A stretch of DNA of 64,000 nucleotides from Brachybacterium sacelli (lineage in GTDB: Bacteria; Actinomycetota; Actinomycetes; Actinomycetales; Dermabacteraceae). Each line of letters opens with the position of its first letter. The first letter of the stretch is position 1. The position numbers were made by a program, and so were the translations under genes. Where the stretch lies: contig NZ_JAGIOD010000001.1 in assembly GCF_017876545.1 (NCBI RefSeq), positions 744,001 through 808,000 of the forward strand. The letters run 5' to 3'. The notes under the pieces were generated by a model, which saw only the letters and a list, made by a program, of their open reading frames with translations, was not told the origin of the DNA and searched no databases. Below are positions 44,359 through 53,879 of this stretch, piece after piece.

Positions 44359-44736
44359 ATGACTTCCCCGGACCCGCTGGATGCCGAACTCTCTGAGCTC
44401 CGCGACCTGCTCGCCGCGGAAGCCGAGCGCACGAGCGCACGGATCTCCGCTCTGGACAGGGACTACGAGGCCATCGTGCAGGGGATGGAGCTGAGCTCCA
44501 CCGATGACGAACACGATCCCGAGGGGTCCACGACCGCCGTCGATCGCTCGCGGACGAGTGCGCTCCTGGACTCCGCCCGCCGCCAGCTGACCGAGGTGGA
44601 CAGCGCCCAGGAGCGACTCTCCACCGGCACCTACGGTCGCTGCGAGGGCTGCGACGAGGCGATCCCCCGCGCGCGGCTCCTGGCCCGGCCGACCGCCCGC
44701 ACCTGCGTCGCCTGCGCGGACCGGGCCCCTCGATGA
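44359..44736 (+). CDS. DksA/TraR-type C4 zinc-finger protein
   Basis: 125 residues. An N-terminal coiled-coil-like helix (LDAELSELRDLLAAEAERTS) precedes TGTYGRCEGCDEAIPRARLL and TARTCVACADRAPR, a complete four-Cys zinc finger. DksA/TraR proteins enter the RNA-polymerase secondary channel and alter initiation. Members this short in actinobacteria often have unclear roles. No convincing ribosome site is seen upstream of ATG 44359. Confidence 0.88.
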   Translation: MTSPDPLDAELSELRDLLAAEAERTSARISALDRDYEAIVQGMELSSTDDEHDPEGSTTAVDRSRTSALLDSARRQLTEVDSAQERLSTGTYGRCEGCDEAIPRARLLARPTARTCVACADRAPR

Positions 44737-44847
44737 TTCACGCCCGCGGCGTCACCGAACCTCTGCCCGGTGATCCAGGTGCTCACGGCGTCAGCGAGGT
44801 CGACGTTCGCCCGTGACCCACGGGGTCGGCATGGGTACGGTGAGTCG

Positions 44848-45339
44848 GTGACGACGACCCGATCGCACCCCGACCTCCGGCGCTACGCGAGCCCTGACGA
44901 CATCGAACCGACCTTCACGGTGTACCAGGAGGCCATCCGCGGGACCGCGGCCAGGGTCTACGGGCCCGACCAGGTGGAGGCGTGGGCAGGCCCGCGTTCC
45001 ACCGACCTGAAGGACTGGGATGCCCGCCGGAGAAGAGCCCTCACTCTCGTGGCCGAGGTCGACGACACCGTCGTGGGCTTCACCGATCTGCTGCCGGATG
45101 GCCTCGTCGACATGCTGTTCGTCCACCCTCGCGCCGGAGGGCGCGGCATCGCGCGGGCACTGCTGACCGCCATCATGCGCGAAGCGCGCGAGCGTCATAT
45201 CCCCGAGCTGCACACCTTCGCGAGCCGGAGCGCCCAACCCGCCTTCGAGCGTCTCGGCTTCACTCTCGTCGCGCATCGACCGAAGAACACCGTCCGCGGT
45301 GTCGTCGTCCCCAATGGAGAGATGCGTCGCCGCCTCTGA
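44848..45339 (+). CDS. GNAT-family N-acetyltransferase
   Basis: 163 residues from GTG 44848, which stands six bases after TACGGT; an earlier in-frame start at 44770 would add a head unlike the family. The domain shows RYASPDDIEPTFTVYQEAIR, VDMLFVHPRAGGRGIARALL with a good acetyl-CoA loop, and AFERLGFTLVAHRPKNTVRG. It is PhnO/ElaA-like in layout. The substrate is unknown. It is convergent with the HD-domain gene 22 bases away. Confidence 0.87.
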   Translation: MTTTRSHPDLRRYASPDDIEPTFTVYQEAIRGTAARVYGPDQVEAWAGPRSTDLKDWDARRRRALTLVAEVDDTVVGFTDLLPDGLVDMLFVHPRAGGRGIARALLTAIMREARERHIPELHTFASRSAQPAFERLGFTLVAHRPKNTVRGVVVPNGEMRRRL

Positions 45340-45361
45340 GACGAGCCGCCCGCGCTCCGCC

Positions 45362-46360
45362 TCAGCGCCGGATCACGAACTCCAGCGGCAGCTGCGCCGT
45401 CAGCGCCTCGATCTCCTGGTTCCGCAGGACCTCGCCGTCGACGGTCGGCAGGTCCAGGTAACCGCGACTGATGCGGTGCGTCAGGTGGGTCCCTCCCGCC
45501 GGGGCCTCGCTGTCGCGCAGGACCTCCCAGCCCGCGGGGTCCTCCCGCAGCCGCCGGGCGCCGTCCCTCGTGGCGGGGCAGGCGACGAGGGCTGTCCACA
45601 GCTCGGCATCGGTCATCTCGACCAGCTGCTCGCGCGACAGCGCCTGCTCCGGGGCGGCCAACGCGGTGGAGACCAGGTCGCGCAGCACCGCGACGGGCAG
45701 GACGTCGGCCGGAGAGCGCTGGGCACGCGCCTCGGCGGCGACCAGGCGCGCGAGCTCGACGGCGGTCTCGAGATCGGTGTCGACCGTGCCGCCGTCCAGC
45801 CGCAGACGCGGAAGGATCCGCGAGGGCATGGTGCGCGTGCGCCCGTGGGCCTGGCCGCTGCGCAGGAAGGAGTCGAGGTGATCGAGTTTCATCGTGCCCG
45901 CTCGGGCGGTCAGCGGTGAGGGGACCTCTCCCTCGTCGATCGCGATGATCTGCTCGGGGGTGATGCCGTGGGGTTCCAGGAGTGGGCGCAGGGTGAGGAT
46001 CCGCTGGTGGGAGAGGTCGTGGTGGTCAAGACCCTCGAGGCCCTCGAGGGTGTGGCTGTAGGGCAGGTGGCCCACGTCGTGCAGCAGGGCGGCGGCCCGG
46101 GCGGCGTCGTCCCCGGGCGCGAAGTGCGCCACCAGGGCGAGCAGACCGAGGGAGTGCTCGAGCCGCGTGTAGGTCTGCGTCGTCGTCAGCGCCGCGGCAC
46201 CGGCGTGGGCGATATGGGCGAGGCGGCGCACCCGCGAGGTGCCCAGCAGCTGTTGTTCCAGCGGGCTGAGCCGCACCTCGAGGCGCCACAACGGGTCGAA
46301 CCATCGGCCGCCCAGGCCCAGGGTGTCGGCGGCATCGGCCGCATTCGTCGTCTCCTCCAC
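45362..46360 (-). CDS. HD-domain phosphohydrolase (dGTPase/SAMHD-like)
   Basis: 332 residues from GTG 46360. The metal site starts YTRLEHSLGLLALVAHF and the signature is AALLHDVGHLPYSHTLEG (HD followed by GH...H), as in the dNTPase/SAMHD branch. A later Asp lies in TMKLDHLDSFLRSGQAHG. It probably hydrolyses a nucleotide or related phosphoester in the cytoplasm. TAGCGT is eight bases upstream, suggesting a leaderless start. The NAD(P)-binding gene precedes it by 93 bases on the same strand. Confidence 0.88.
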   Translation of the reverse strand: MEETTNAADAADTLGLGGRWFDPLWRLEVRLSPLEQQLLGTSRVRRLAHIAHAGAAALTTTQTYTRLEHSLGLLALVAHFAPGDDAARAAALLHDVGHLPYSHTLEGLEGLDHHDLSHQRILTLRPLLEPHGITPEQIIAIDEGEVPSPLTARAGTMKLDHLDSFLRSGQAHGRTRTMPSRILPRLRLDGGTVDTDLETAVELARLVAAEARAQRSPADVLPVAVLRDLVSTALAAPEQALSREQLVEMTDAELWTALVACPATRDGARRLREDPAGWEVLRDSEAPAGGTHLTHRISRGYLDLPTVDGEVLRNQEIEALTAQLPLEFVIRR

Positions 46361-46453
46361 GACGAACCACGCTAATGCGTCCTGGCGCCGCCCGGGTCGG
46401 GACGCGCGGAGCGTGCCGACAGGGCAGGGCCGGAGGCCGAGTGACGAGCGCGG

Positions 46454-47236
46454 TCAGCTGCTCGGGCCGGCGGCGAGCCAGTCCTCCAGCGTCAGGTCGT
46501 CGACGATCCCGTCAGCGGGGACGAGGCCGCCGCCGGCGATCCCCTGGCCCAGGTATGGCAGCTGCACCAGGGCCCGGGGGCGGCGTCCGCCGATGCTGCC
46601 GCGGGCAGCGAGGATCGTCCGGGCGATCTCGCGGATGGTGGCGGTCTGCGGACCCCGCAGTGTCAGGGTGCGGTCCTGCAGATCCTCCACGGAGGCGTCG
46701 ATCTCGTCAGCGATATGACGGGCCGCGCGGTCGGCCGACAGCGCGGCCACGGTCATGGTGGGCAGCACCGACACCGGGCCGATCGAGGCGCGTCGGAGCA
46801 CATCGTCCATCAGCTCGTACCACTGGGTGGAGCGGACGATCGTCACCGCCTCGCGGCTGGTCGAGTACACCTGCTCCTGCGCGGCCTTACCCCGGTAGTA
46901 GCCCAACAGGCGGTTCACGGCGGGATCTGCGGCGCCCGCGATCGAGACGCACACCAGTCGCCGCACGCCCTCGCTGCGGGCCGAGCGGACGACGTGCTGC
47001 GCGGTGCCCCGGAAGAAGTCCTCGGCGGTCGCGGCGCGCAGTGCCATGTGGTTCAGGCAGTCGACGGCGACGTCGGCCCCGCGCAGTGCCTCACGGAGCC
47101 CGACGCCGGTGCGTGCATCGACGCCGCTGCGACGGCTCACCCGGCGCACGTCGTGGGCGCGTTCCTCGAGCTGGTCGGCCAGGCGAGAGCCGATCGTTCC
47201 CCGTGCTCCGAGCACCGTGATGATCATGCCTGCCAT
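46454..47236 (-). CDS. NAD(P)H-binding (NmrA-like) atypical SDR protein
   Basis: 260 residues from ATG 47236, placed after GGGGGAGGAG; an alternative ATG lies three codons on at 47227. IITVLGARGTIGSRLADQLE is the dinucleotide-binding loop, and VRRLVCVSIAGAADPAVNRL and YYRGKAAQEQVY follow the pattern of NmrA/NAD(P)-binding_10 proteins, which lack the full Tyr-Lys catalytic pair. VTIVRSTQWYELMDDVLR is also typical. Probably a redox sensor or reductase. It is divergent from larC. Confidence 0.84.
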   Translation of the reverse strand: MAGMIITVLGARGTIGSRLADQLEERAHDVRRVSRRSGVDARTGVGLREALRGADVAVDCLNHMALRAATAEDFFRGTAQHVVRSARSEGVRRLVCVSIAGAADPAVNRLLGYYRGKAAQEQVYSTSREAVTIVRSTQWYELMDDVLRRASIGPVSVLPTMTVAALSADRAARHIADEIDASVEDLQDRTLTLRGPQTATIREIARTILAARGSIGGRRPRALVQLPYLGQGIAGGGLVPADGIVDDLTLEDWLAAGPSS

Positions 47237-47318
47237 GCTCCTCCCCCTGCCCCCGGGCGGCAATGGCAACAGCCGCTCATCGCGGCGATGTCCCCGCCCG
47301 GAGGCCTACGATCGATCC

Positions 47319-49034
47319 ATGGTGCCGACCCCCATCCCCGTCCCGCCCGCCGAGAACTCCCCCGCGCTCGAGGGGTCGACGGCGCGCGGACATATCCCGC
47401 CCCGCCTCGCCTACATCGATGCGACCGCGGGCATCGCCGGGGACATGCTGCTCGGCGCGCTGGTCGACGCCGGCGCGGACCTCGAGGAGATCCAGCGGGT
47501 GCTCGATGCGCTGGTCCCGGCCTCGGTACGTCTGGTGCGCCGCGACGTGGACCGTGCCGGCCAGCGCGCCCTCAAGGTCGAGGTGGAGGTGCTGGTCGAG
47601 GATCCGCCGCATCGCACCTGGTCCTCGATCCGGGCGATGCTCGAACGGGCCAGGGCGCTCGACGCGGTGCCGGCGCGCACGATCGACCTGGCACTGGCGG
47701 TGTTCGCCCGGCTGGCCGAGGCCGAGGGCGCGACCCACGGGCTCCCTGCCGACGAGGTCCATTTCCACGAGGTGGGGGCGCTGGACTCGCTGGCCGACGT
47801 GATCGGGGCCTGCGAGGCCTGGCGCCAGCTCGGCATCACCCAGGGGGTGGGCAGCGTGATCGCGGTGGGCAGCGGCCGCATCCGGGCCGCGCACGGAGAC
47901 ATCCCGGTGCCGGTCCCGGCCGTGGTGCGCCTCGCGCAGGGCTGGCCGACGGTCGCCGGCGAGCTCCTGCCCGCGCGCGAGCACATGCACCAGCAGGGCC
48001 ACGTGCACGGACACGGCCCTGCGCACGAGCACGGGGCAACAGACGGCCACGCCCCTCACCACCACCACGACTCTCACCACCACGACCCCGCGCACGGCGA
48101 CGGCGACCGTCCGCCGCACTCGCACGAGGGGCCCGGCACTGCGAGCGCTCCCGAGCACGCCCGCACCCCCGACCATTCCTCTGCCGATCTCGCCGTCCCC
48201 GACTCCGACGTCGCCGTGCCCGCGCACGTGGCCGGTGGTCCGCACGAGCACGGCGGCCGACGGGTCCCGCCGGGCGTCGCCCCCGGGATCGGGGAGCTCG
48301 CCACCCCCACCGGCGTCGCCCTGATGCGCGGCCTGGCCGTCTCGGCGGGGCCGCAGCCGATGCTGAGGACCGAGGCAGTCGGCGTCGGTGCCGGCACCAA
48401 GGACACCCCCGGCCGTCCCAACGTGGTGCGACTCGTCCTCGGCCGGCCCGGCTACGGCGGCCCGGCCGAGGACCGGATCGACCACCCTGTCGGGACGGCG
48501 TCGGCGGATCCCTCCGCGGTGGCGGCCTCCGAGCTCCCGACCACGCCGAGCGACCCGCTGGCCGATGCCCATGACACCCCGACGTCGGCCCTGCAGCTCG
48601 AGGCGAACGTCGACGATCTCGACCCGCGGCTGTGGCCCGGCGTGCTCGAGGAGCTCTTCGCCCACGGCGCGTTGGATGCCTGGCTGACGCCGATCACGAT
48701 GAAGCACGGACGCCCGGCTGTCACCGTTCATGCCCTGGTCAGGGAGGATCTCGGGGGCAGTACGGCGGCACTGCTGATGGATCGCACCGGCACCCTCGGG
48801 GTGCGGATGCACCGGGTCGAGCGCCTGATCCGGACCCGTGAGTTCACCGAGGTCGAGGTGCGCGGGCAGCGGATCGCGGTGAAGGTGGCCCGCGACCGGG
48901 ACGGCACCGTGGTGCGGCGCGAACCGGAGTTCCGCGACGTCGCGGCGGCGGCCCGGGTGCTGGGGATCAGCGAGCGCGCGATGCTCGACCTGGCGAAGGA
49001 TTCCGTGAGCGGCCTGACGAATCCGGGGAACTGA
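47319..49034 (+). CDS. larC: LarC nickel-insertion protein for the lactate racemase cofactor
   Basis: 571 residues from ATG 47319, six bases after TACGAT (leaderless pattern). AYIDATAGIAGDMLLGALVD is the conserved N-terminus and EVHFHEVGALDSLADVIGAC the conserved His cluster. ATPTGVALMRGLA, LEANVDDLDP and AWLTPITMKHGRPAVTVHAL complete the family. LarC inserts nickel into the pincer nucleotide, using CTP. A His-rich stretch (about residues 221-306, with HHHHDSHHHD) may bind nickel. The reading frame is continuous, unlike the frameshifted lactobacillar gene. No larA, larB or larE is visible in this window. Confidence 0.93.
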   Translation: MVPTPIPVPPAENSPALEGSTARGHIPPRLAYIDATAGIAGDMLLGALVDAGADLEEIQRVLDALVPASVRLVRRDVDRAGQRALKVEVEVLVEDPPHRTWSSIRAMLERARALDAVPARTIDLALAVFARLAEAEGATHGLPADEVHFHEVGALDSLADVIGACEAWRQLGITQGVGSVIAVGSGRIRAAHGDIPVPVPAVVRLAQGWPTVAGELLPAREHMHQQGHVHGHGPAHEHGATDGHAPHHHHDSHHHDPAHGDGDRPPHSHEGPGTASAPEHARTPDHSSADLAVPDSDVAVPAHVAGGPHEHGGRRVPPGVAPGIGELATPTGVALMRGLAVSAGPQPMLRTEAVGVGAGTKDTPGRPNVVRLVLGRPGYGGPAEDRIDHPVGTASADPSAVAASELPTTPSDPLADAHDTPTSALQLEANVDDLDPRLWPGVLEELFAHGALDAWLTPITMKHGRPAVTVHALVREDLGGSTAALLMDRTGTLGVRMHRVERLIRTREFTEVEVRGQRIAVKVARDRDGTVVRREPEFRDVAAAARVLGISERAMLDLAKDSVSGLTNPGN

Positions 49035-49077
49035 CGGATACTGGGCAGGGACCGCCGACGCTCACCTGGAGGTTTCC

Positions 49078-49536
49078 ATGGCTGCCCTGTCCGATGCGAT
49101 GACCAAGGCCATCGATCTGGCCCGCGACGCCGACAACGGTCGACACGCGGAGCTGCTGATCAACGACGGGCCGCTGCGGCAGACCGTCATCGCGCTCCAG
49201 CAGGGGGTGCGGCTGAACGAGCACAACTCCCCGCCCGCCGCCTCGGTGCAGGTGATCCGCGGCGTCGTGAAGATCACCGGCGAGGAGGAGGCCGTCCTCG
49301 AGACCGGCCACGTCGAGGCCCTGACCCATCACCGGCACGCCGTCGAGGCGCTCGAGGACTCCGTGTTCCTGCTGACCACGGTCACCTCCGTGCCCGGCGC
49401 CGAGAGCCACGGAGGGCACGTCGTCACCACCGGGGAGATGCCGTCCGTGCGTGCCGAGGAGCTGGACGAGGCCGAGCAGGCCACTGCGTGGCGCGAGGCC
49501 GACCAGCAGACCGGCGGCGGTCGCATCGACGACTGA
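49078..49536 (+). CDS. Small cupin-like protein
   Basis: 152 residues from ATG 49078, with GGAGG three bases upstream. The middle shows the small cupin barrel: LNEHNSPPAASVQVIRGVVK, EAVLETGHVEALTHHRHAVE and DSVFLLTTV. Metal-binding His residues are partly present (HHRHA). It is 43 bases after larC on the same strand and may be co-transcribed, though no functional tie is known. Function unknown. Confidence 0.75.
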   Translation: MAALSDAMTKAIDLARDADNGRHAELLINDGPLRQTVIALQQGVRLNEHNSPPAASVQVIRGVVKITGEEEAVLETGHVEALTHHRHAVEALEDSVFLLTTVTSVPGAESHGGHVVTTGEMPSVRAEELDEAEQATAWREADQQTGGGRIDD

Positions 49537-49591
49537 CCCGTCGACAGGCGACGCCGACGGCGCGCGCGGGGCGAGGCGAACCCGGCGGACA

Positions 49592-49633
49592 CGCGGACGG
49601 CGGAGCACCGTGGCACGGTCCCCGCCGTCCGCG
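49592..49633. terminator. Strong bidirectional hairpin between cupin-like and ppsA genes
   Basis: CGCGGACGGCGG (49592-49603) pairs perfectly with CCGCCGTCCGCG (49622-49633); the loop contains ACCGT/ACGGT, which can extend the stem. It lies between converging genes. Confidence 0.68.
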
Positions 49634-49664
49634 CGCGTCCGGCCCCGTCCGCCGGGGCCGAGGC

Positions 49665-52055
49665 TCAGGCGGCTGCGTCCTCGCCCTGTCCGGCCAGGCG
49701 CAGCCAGGTGTCCACCACCGTGTCGGGATTCAGCGACATGGACGTGATGCCCTGGTCCATGAGCCATTGGGCGAAGTCGGGGTGGTCGGAGGGGCCCTGC
49801 CCGCAGATCCCGACGTACTTGCCGGTGGTGCGGCAGGCCTCGATGGCGCGGGAGAGCATGAACAGCACGGCGTCGTCGCGCTCGTCGAACGAGTCCGCGA
49901 CCAGGCCGGAGTCCCGGTCCAGACCGAGTGTCAGCTGGGTCATGTCGTTCGAGCCGATGGAGTAGCCGTCGAAATGCTCGAGGAACTGCTCGGGGATCGC
50001 GGCGTTCGAGGGGATCTCGCACATCATGATCACCTCGAGGTCGTTCTGGCCGCGCACCAGCCCGTGGGTGGCCAGCAGGTCGATGACGCCCTTGCCCTCG
50101 GCAGGGGTGCGGACGAACGGGATCATGAGCTTCACATTGCTCAGCCCCATCTCCTCGCGCACGTACCGCAGCGCCTCGCACTCCATCGCGAAGCAGTCCG
50201 CGAAGTTCTCCGAGAGGTAGCGACTCGCCCCGCGGTACCCGATCATCGGGTTCTCCTCGTGCGGCTCGAACAGCGTCCCGCCCAGCAGGTTCGCGTACTC
50301 GTTGGACTTGAAGTCGCTCATCCGCACGATCACGGGCTCCGGCGCGAACGCCGCGGCGATCGTCGCCACCCCCTCGGCGACGCGCTGGACGAAGTACTCG
50401 CGCGGCGAGGGGTAGGCGGCGACCTGCGCGGCCACCTCGGCGGCGAGCTCGGGCTCCTCGGCCTGCAGGCGGTCCAGCTCGAGCAGGGCGCGGGGGTGGA
50501 CACCGATCTGGCGGTTGACGATGAACTCCAGCCGCGCGAGGCCGACGCCGGCGTGCGGCAACCGGGAGAAGGCGAAGGCCTGCGCCGGGGTGCCGACGTT
50601 CATCATGATCTTCACGTCCAGCGGCGGCATCGAGTCCACCTCGCTGGTGGCGACGGAGTAGTCGAGCGTCCCGTCGTAGACGAAGCCGGTGTCGCCCTCG
50701 GCGGCGGAGACGGTGACCTCCTCGCCGTCCGTCAGCTCACGGGTGGCGCTGCCGGTGCCGACCACGGCAGGGATCCCCAGCTCCCGGGCGATGATCGCGG
50801 CGTGGCAGGTGCGGCCGCCGCGATCGGTGACGATGGCGCTCGCGCGCTTCATGATCGGCTCCCAGTCGGGGTCGGTCATGTCTGCCACCAGCACCTCACC
50901 GGGCTGGAAGTCGTGCATGCGATCGATCGACGTCAGCACCCGCACGGGGCCCGCGCCGATCTTCGCGCCGATCGCACGGCCCTCGACGCGGACGCTGCCG
51001 CGGGAGGTCAGGTGGTACTTCTCCACGGTGCTGCCGGCCCGGGACTGCACGGTCTCGGGGCGAGCCTGGAGGATGTACAGGCCGCCGTCGGCGCCGTCGA
51101 GCCCCCATTCGACGTCCATCGGCCGCCCGTAGTGCTCCTCGATGATCAACGCCTGACGGGCGAGCGCGGTGACCTGCTCGTCGGTCAGCGACAACCGGGC
51201 CCGCTCGGCGGGGTCGACGGGGACGAACTCGGTGGTGCGGCCGACGGTGGGGTCCTCGGTGTAGACCATCTTGGTGGCCTTCTCGCCGACGGCGCGCTTG
51301 AGGATCGCGGGGCGGTCCTCGCGCAGCCCGGGCTTGTAGACGTAGAACTCGTCGGGGTTGACCGCCCCCTGCACCACACCCTCACCCAGGCCGAAGGCGG
51401 AGGTGATGAACACTGCCTGGTCGTAGCCGGATTCGGTGTCGACGGTGAACAGCACGCCGCTGGAACCGAGATCGGAGCGGACCATCTTCTGCACCCCGGC
51501 GCTCAGGGCCACGGCGGCGTGCTCGAAGGAGTGGTGGACGCGGTAGGCGATCGCGCGGTCGTTGTACAGGGAGGCGAAGACCTCACGGATCGCGGTGAGC
51601 ACCGCGTCGATGCCGCGCACGTTCAGGAAGGTCTCCTGCTGGCCGGCGAAGGAGGCGTCGGGCAGGTCCTCGGCGGTGGCCGAGGAGCGCACGGCGAAGG
51701 ATGCCTCGGCGCCGCTGCCGGCGGCGAGGTGCTCGTAGGCGTCGCGGATGTCGGCCTCGAGCTGCGGCGGGAACGGCTGGGCGATGACCATCTCGCGGAT
51801 CTCCCGGCCCGCCGCGGCCAGCGCCACCGTGTCCTCGGTGTCGAGGCCGGTCAGCTGCTGATCGATCCGCTCGGCGAGGCCGGTGCCGCTGAGGAACTCG
51901 CGATAGGCGTCGGCCGTGGTGGCGAACCCGTCGGGGACCCGGACCCCGAGCCGGGCGAGGTTCGAGACCATCTCCCCGAGCGAGGCGTTCTTGCCGCCGA
52001 CCTGCTCGAGGTCGGCCATCCCGAGGTCGGAGTACCAGCGGATCGTGGGGGTCAT
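49665..52055 (-). CDS. ppsA: Phosphoenolpyruvate synthase
   Basis: 796 residues from ATG 52055, six bases after AAGGAG. Domains are in the usual order: the ATP-grasp part from [11 protein letters not shown] to DVEWGLDG and [10 protein letters not shown], the phosphohistidine domain with the catalytic His418 in [19 protein letters not shown], and the PEP/pyruvate barrel ending MMCEIPSNA and [11 protein letters not shown]. It makes PEP from pyruvate and ATP, releasing AMP and phosphate, for gluconeogenesis. The gene lies 53 bases after the gene for its DUF299 regulator. No leader elements were recognised. Confidence 0.95.
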   Translation of the reverse strand: MTPTIRWYSDLGMADLEQVGGKNASLGEMVSNLARLGVRVPDGFATTADAYREFLSGTGLAERIDQQLTGLDTEDTVALAAAGREIREMVIAQPFPPQLEADIRDAYEHLAAGSGAEASFAVRSSATAEDLPDASFAGQQETFLNVRGIDAVLTAIREVFASLYNDRAIAYRVHHSFEHAAVALSAGVQKMVRSDLGSSGVLFTVDTESGYDQAVFITSAFGLGEGVVQGAVNPDEFYVYKPGLREDRPAILKRAVGEKATKMVYTEDPTVGRTTEFVPVDPAERARLSLTDEQVTALARQALIIEEHYGRPMDVEWGLDGADGGLYILQARPETVQSRAGSTVEKYHLTSRGSVRVEGRAIGAKIGAGPVRVLTSIDRMHDFQPGEVLVADMTDPDWEPIMKRASAIVTDRGGRTCHAAIIARELGIPAVVGTGSATRELTDGEEVTVSAAEGDTGFVYDGTLDYSVATSEVDSMPPLDVKIMMNVGTPAQAFAFSRLPHAGVGLARLEFIVNRQIGVHPRALLELDRLQAEEPELAAEVAAQVAAYPSPREYFVQRVAEGVATIAAAFAPEPVIVRMSDFKSNEYANLLGGTLFEPHEENPMIGYRGASRYLSENFADCFAMECEALRYVREEMGLSNVKLMIPFVRTPAEGKGVIDLLATHGLVRGQNDLEVIMMCEIPSNAAIPEQFLEHFDGYSIGSNDMTQLTLGLDRDSGLVADSFDERDDAVLFMLSRAIEACRTTGKYVGICGQGPSDHPDFAQWLMDQGITSMSLNPDTVVDTWLRLAGQGEDAAA

Positions 52056-52108
52056 GTCGTGCTCCTTCCGGCGGCTGCGCTGCCGTGGTGCGGGGGTGGA
52101 GGGGCTGC

Positions 52109-52936
52109 TCAGCGGCGGGGTCGACGGGCGGTGAGGGATTGGAGGATGCGGGTGGACATCTCCTCGACGGAGGTCGCCGAGGAGTCGACGGAGGGGATGG
52201 CGTAGCGACGATAGAGACGTCGAGCCCCCTCCAGCTCCCAACGGGTCTGCTCGAGGGAGGCGTAGCGGGAGTTCCCGCGACGTTCGCCGCGCACCTCCGA
52301 GAGCCGCTGCGCAGAGGTCTCCAGGCCGAAGCAGCGGTCGGCGAGGTCGGCGATCGCTCCGGGCAGGCGATCGTCCTCGAAGTCCTCGTCGACCAGCGGA
52401 TAGTTCGCGACGAACAGGCCGTGCAGCAGCGCGAGGTACATGCTGGTCGGCGTCTTGCCGCAGCGGGAGGGGGCGATGAGGATGACGTCGGCCTTCTCGA
52501 GGGCCCGCACGGACTGGCCGTCGTCGTGCTCGACGGTGAACTCGACGGCCTGCATGCGGCGGTTGTACCGGCTCATGTCGCCCACCCCGTGCAGTCGGGC
52601 CGGGGCGTGGTCGCCGCTGACGCCGAGCTGCGCCTCGAGCTGGGCGAGCGGCCCGGAGACGAAGTCCACCACGGTCGCGCGGGTACGCAGCAGCACCTCG
52701 CGGACCGCCTCGTCGACAGCGGTGAGGAACACGATCGGGGGCGTCGCGCCGTCGACCGCGACGTCAAGGCGCTCGCGCACCTCCTCGGCCTCCGCGACGG
52801 TGCGCAGGAACGGGATCCGGTGGCGTTCGAAGGGGATCGAGGGGAACTGCAGCAGCAGGGCGTTGCCCATCGACTCGGCGCTGATGCCGGTGGAATCGGA
52901 GAGGAAGTAGACGGGCACGGGCAGCGGAGCGTTCAT
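52109..52936 (-). CDS. ppsR: PEP synthase regulatory kinase/pyrophosphorylase (DUF299)
   Basis: 275 residues from ATG 52936, with GGGGAGGAG six bases upstream. [20 protein letters not shown] is the conserved start of PPSR proteins, and [19 protein letters not shown] near residues 156-174 is the phosphate-binding loop. [10 protein letters not shown] is also conserved. In other bacteria this enzyme phosphorylates PEP synthase on Thr with ADP as donor and removes the phosphate with Pi, switching it off and on. Its place immediately ahead of ppsA fits that role. Confidence 0.93.
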   Translation of the reverse strand: MNAPLPVPVYFLSDSTGISAESMGNALLLQFPSIPFERHRIPFLRTVAEAEEVRERLDVAVDGATPPIVFLTAVDEAVREVLLRTRATVVDFVSGPLAQLEAQLGVSGDHAPARLHGVGDMSRYNRRMQAVEFTVEHDDGQSVRALEKADVILIAPSRCGKTPTSMYLALLHGLFVANYPLVDEDFEDDRLPGAIADLADRCFGLETSAQRLSEVRGERRGNSRYASLEQTRWELEGARRLYRRYAIPSVDSSATSVEEMSTRILQSLTARRPRR

Positions 52937-53122
52937 CGTTCTCCTCCCCTCGCGGGCGGCGTCGCCTGGATTGCCACACCGTATCGGCGGATCCCGCGAG
53001 GACCAGGGCATCCGGCGTGTCCGTGTCCCAGTTCACCCCTCAGGGGCCGTGGTCTGCGCGAACCCTTGCGGATCGGCGCGCGATCAGTCACGACCGGGCG
53101 CCGGCCGATTCCGGCGGCGGGA

Positions 53123-53824
53123 TCAGGCGAGCTCGAGGATCCCGACCAGGAAGTCCTCGGAGGCGGGGCGCAGGTCCCAGGTGGAGAAGCGCTGGGTGAG
53201 GCGCAGCCCGCCCGCGGCCGCATCGGCCTCGAAAGCCGGCAGGTCGTAGCCGCGGTCGAGGCCGAAGCCGGCCACCAGGCGCCCCTCGGGACGGAGGTGC
53301 TGGGCGAGGTGGGCCAGGGCCGGACGGCGCTCGGTGCCGGCGAGGAAGGTGAACACGTTGCCGGCGCTGAGGGCCAGGTCGAACTGCACGCGACGGCCCT
53401 CCTCATCCCGCAGGTCGAGCTCGGCGAGGTTCGCGACCTCCCAGCGAGCCTCGGGATGGTCCTGTCGGGCGACGTCGATCAGGTGCGGATCCAGGTCGAC
53501 GCCGATCACGTGATGGCCGGCGCGGGCGAGGTGACCCCCGAGGCGGCCGCTGCCGCATCCGGCGTCGAGGATCCGGGCTCCGCGCGGGGCCATCGCGTCG
53601 AGCAGCCGGGCCTCGCCGTAGATGTCCTGGCCGGAGGCCTCGATCCGGCGCCAGCGCTCGGCGTAGCCGTGGGCGTGCTCGGGGTTGCGGCGCACGGCCG
53701 CGGTCCAGAGGTTCTCGGCCGGGCCGCCGGTCGCGGCGTCCTGCGAGGAGGCGCCGAGGGGATCTGAGGACGACTGCGGCCGCGCGCCGCCGAGAGGGAT
53801 GCTCATCTCCCCATCGTGCCGCAT
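53123..53824 (-). CDS. Class I SAM-dependent methyltransferase
   Basis: 233 residues from ATG 53824; a second ATG at 53806 is possible. SAM motif I is ARILDAGCGSGRLGGHLARA, followed by VIGVDLDPHLIDVARQDHP and VQFDLALSAGNVFTFL for motifs II and IV. The C-terminal substrate part is short and starts RPEGRLVAGFGLDRG. The preceding EHAHGYAERWRRIEASGQD is typical of small actinobacterial methyltransferases. Substrate unknown. It lies about 190 bases ahead of ppsR. Confidence 0.87.
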   Translation of the reverse strand: MRHDGEMSIPLGGARPQSSSDPLGASSQDAATGGPAENLWTAAVRRNPEHAHGYAERWRRIEASGQDIYGEARLLDAMAPRGARILDAGCGSGRLGGHLARAGHHVIGVDLDPHLIDVARQDHPEARWEVANLAELDLRDEEGRRVQFDLALSAGNVFTFLAGTERRPALAHLAQHLRPEGRLVAGFGLDRGYDLPAFEADAAAGGLRLTQRFSTWDLRPASEDFLVGILELA

Positions 53825-53879
53825 GGCCCGGGGCGGAGCGCGGCCGGAGGACGGGTCGCCCCGGCCCGGCCGCGCCCCG

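Noticed and set aside
47319-49034. Possible frameshift or gene split in larC
   Set aside because: The frame is continuous through both conserved parts; the His-rich insert alone explains the extra length.
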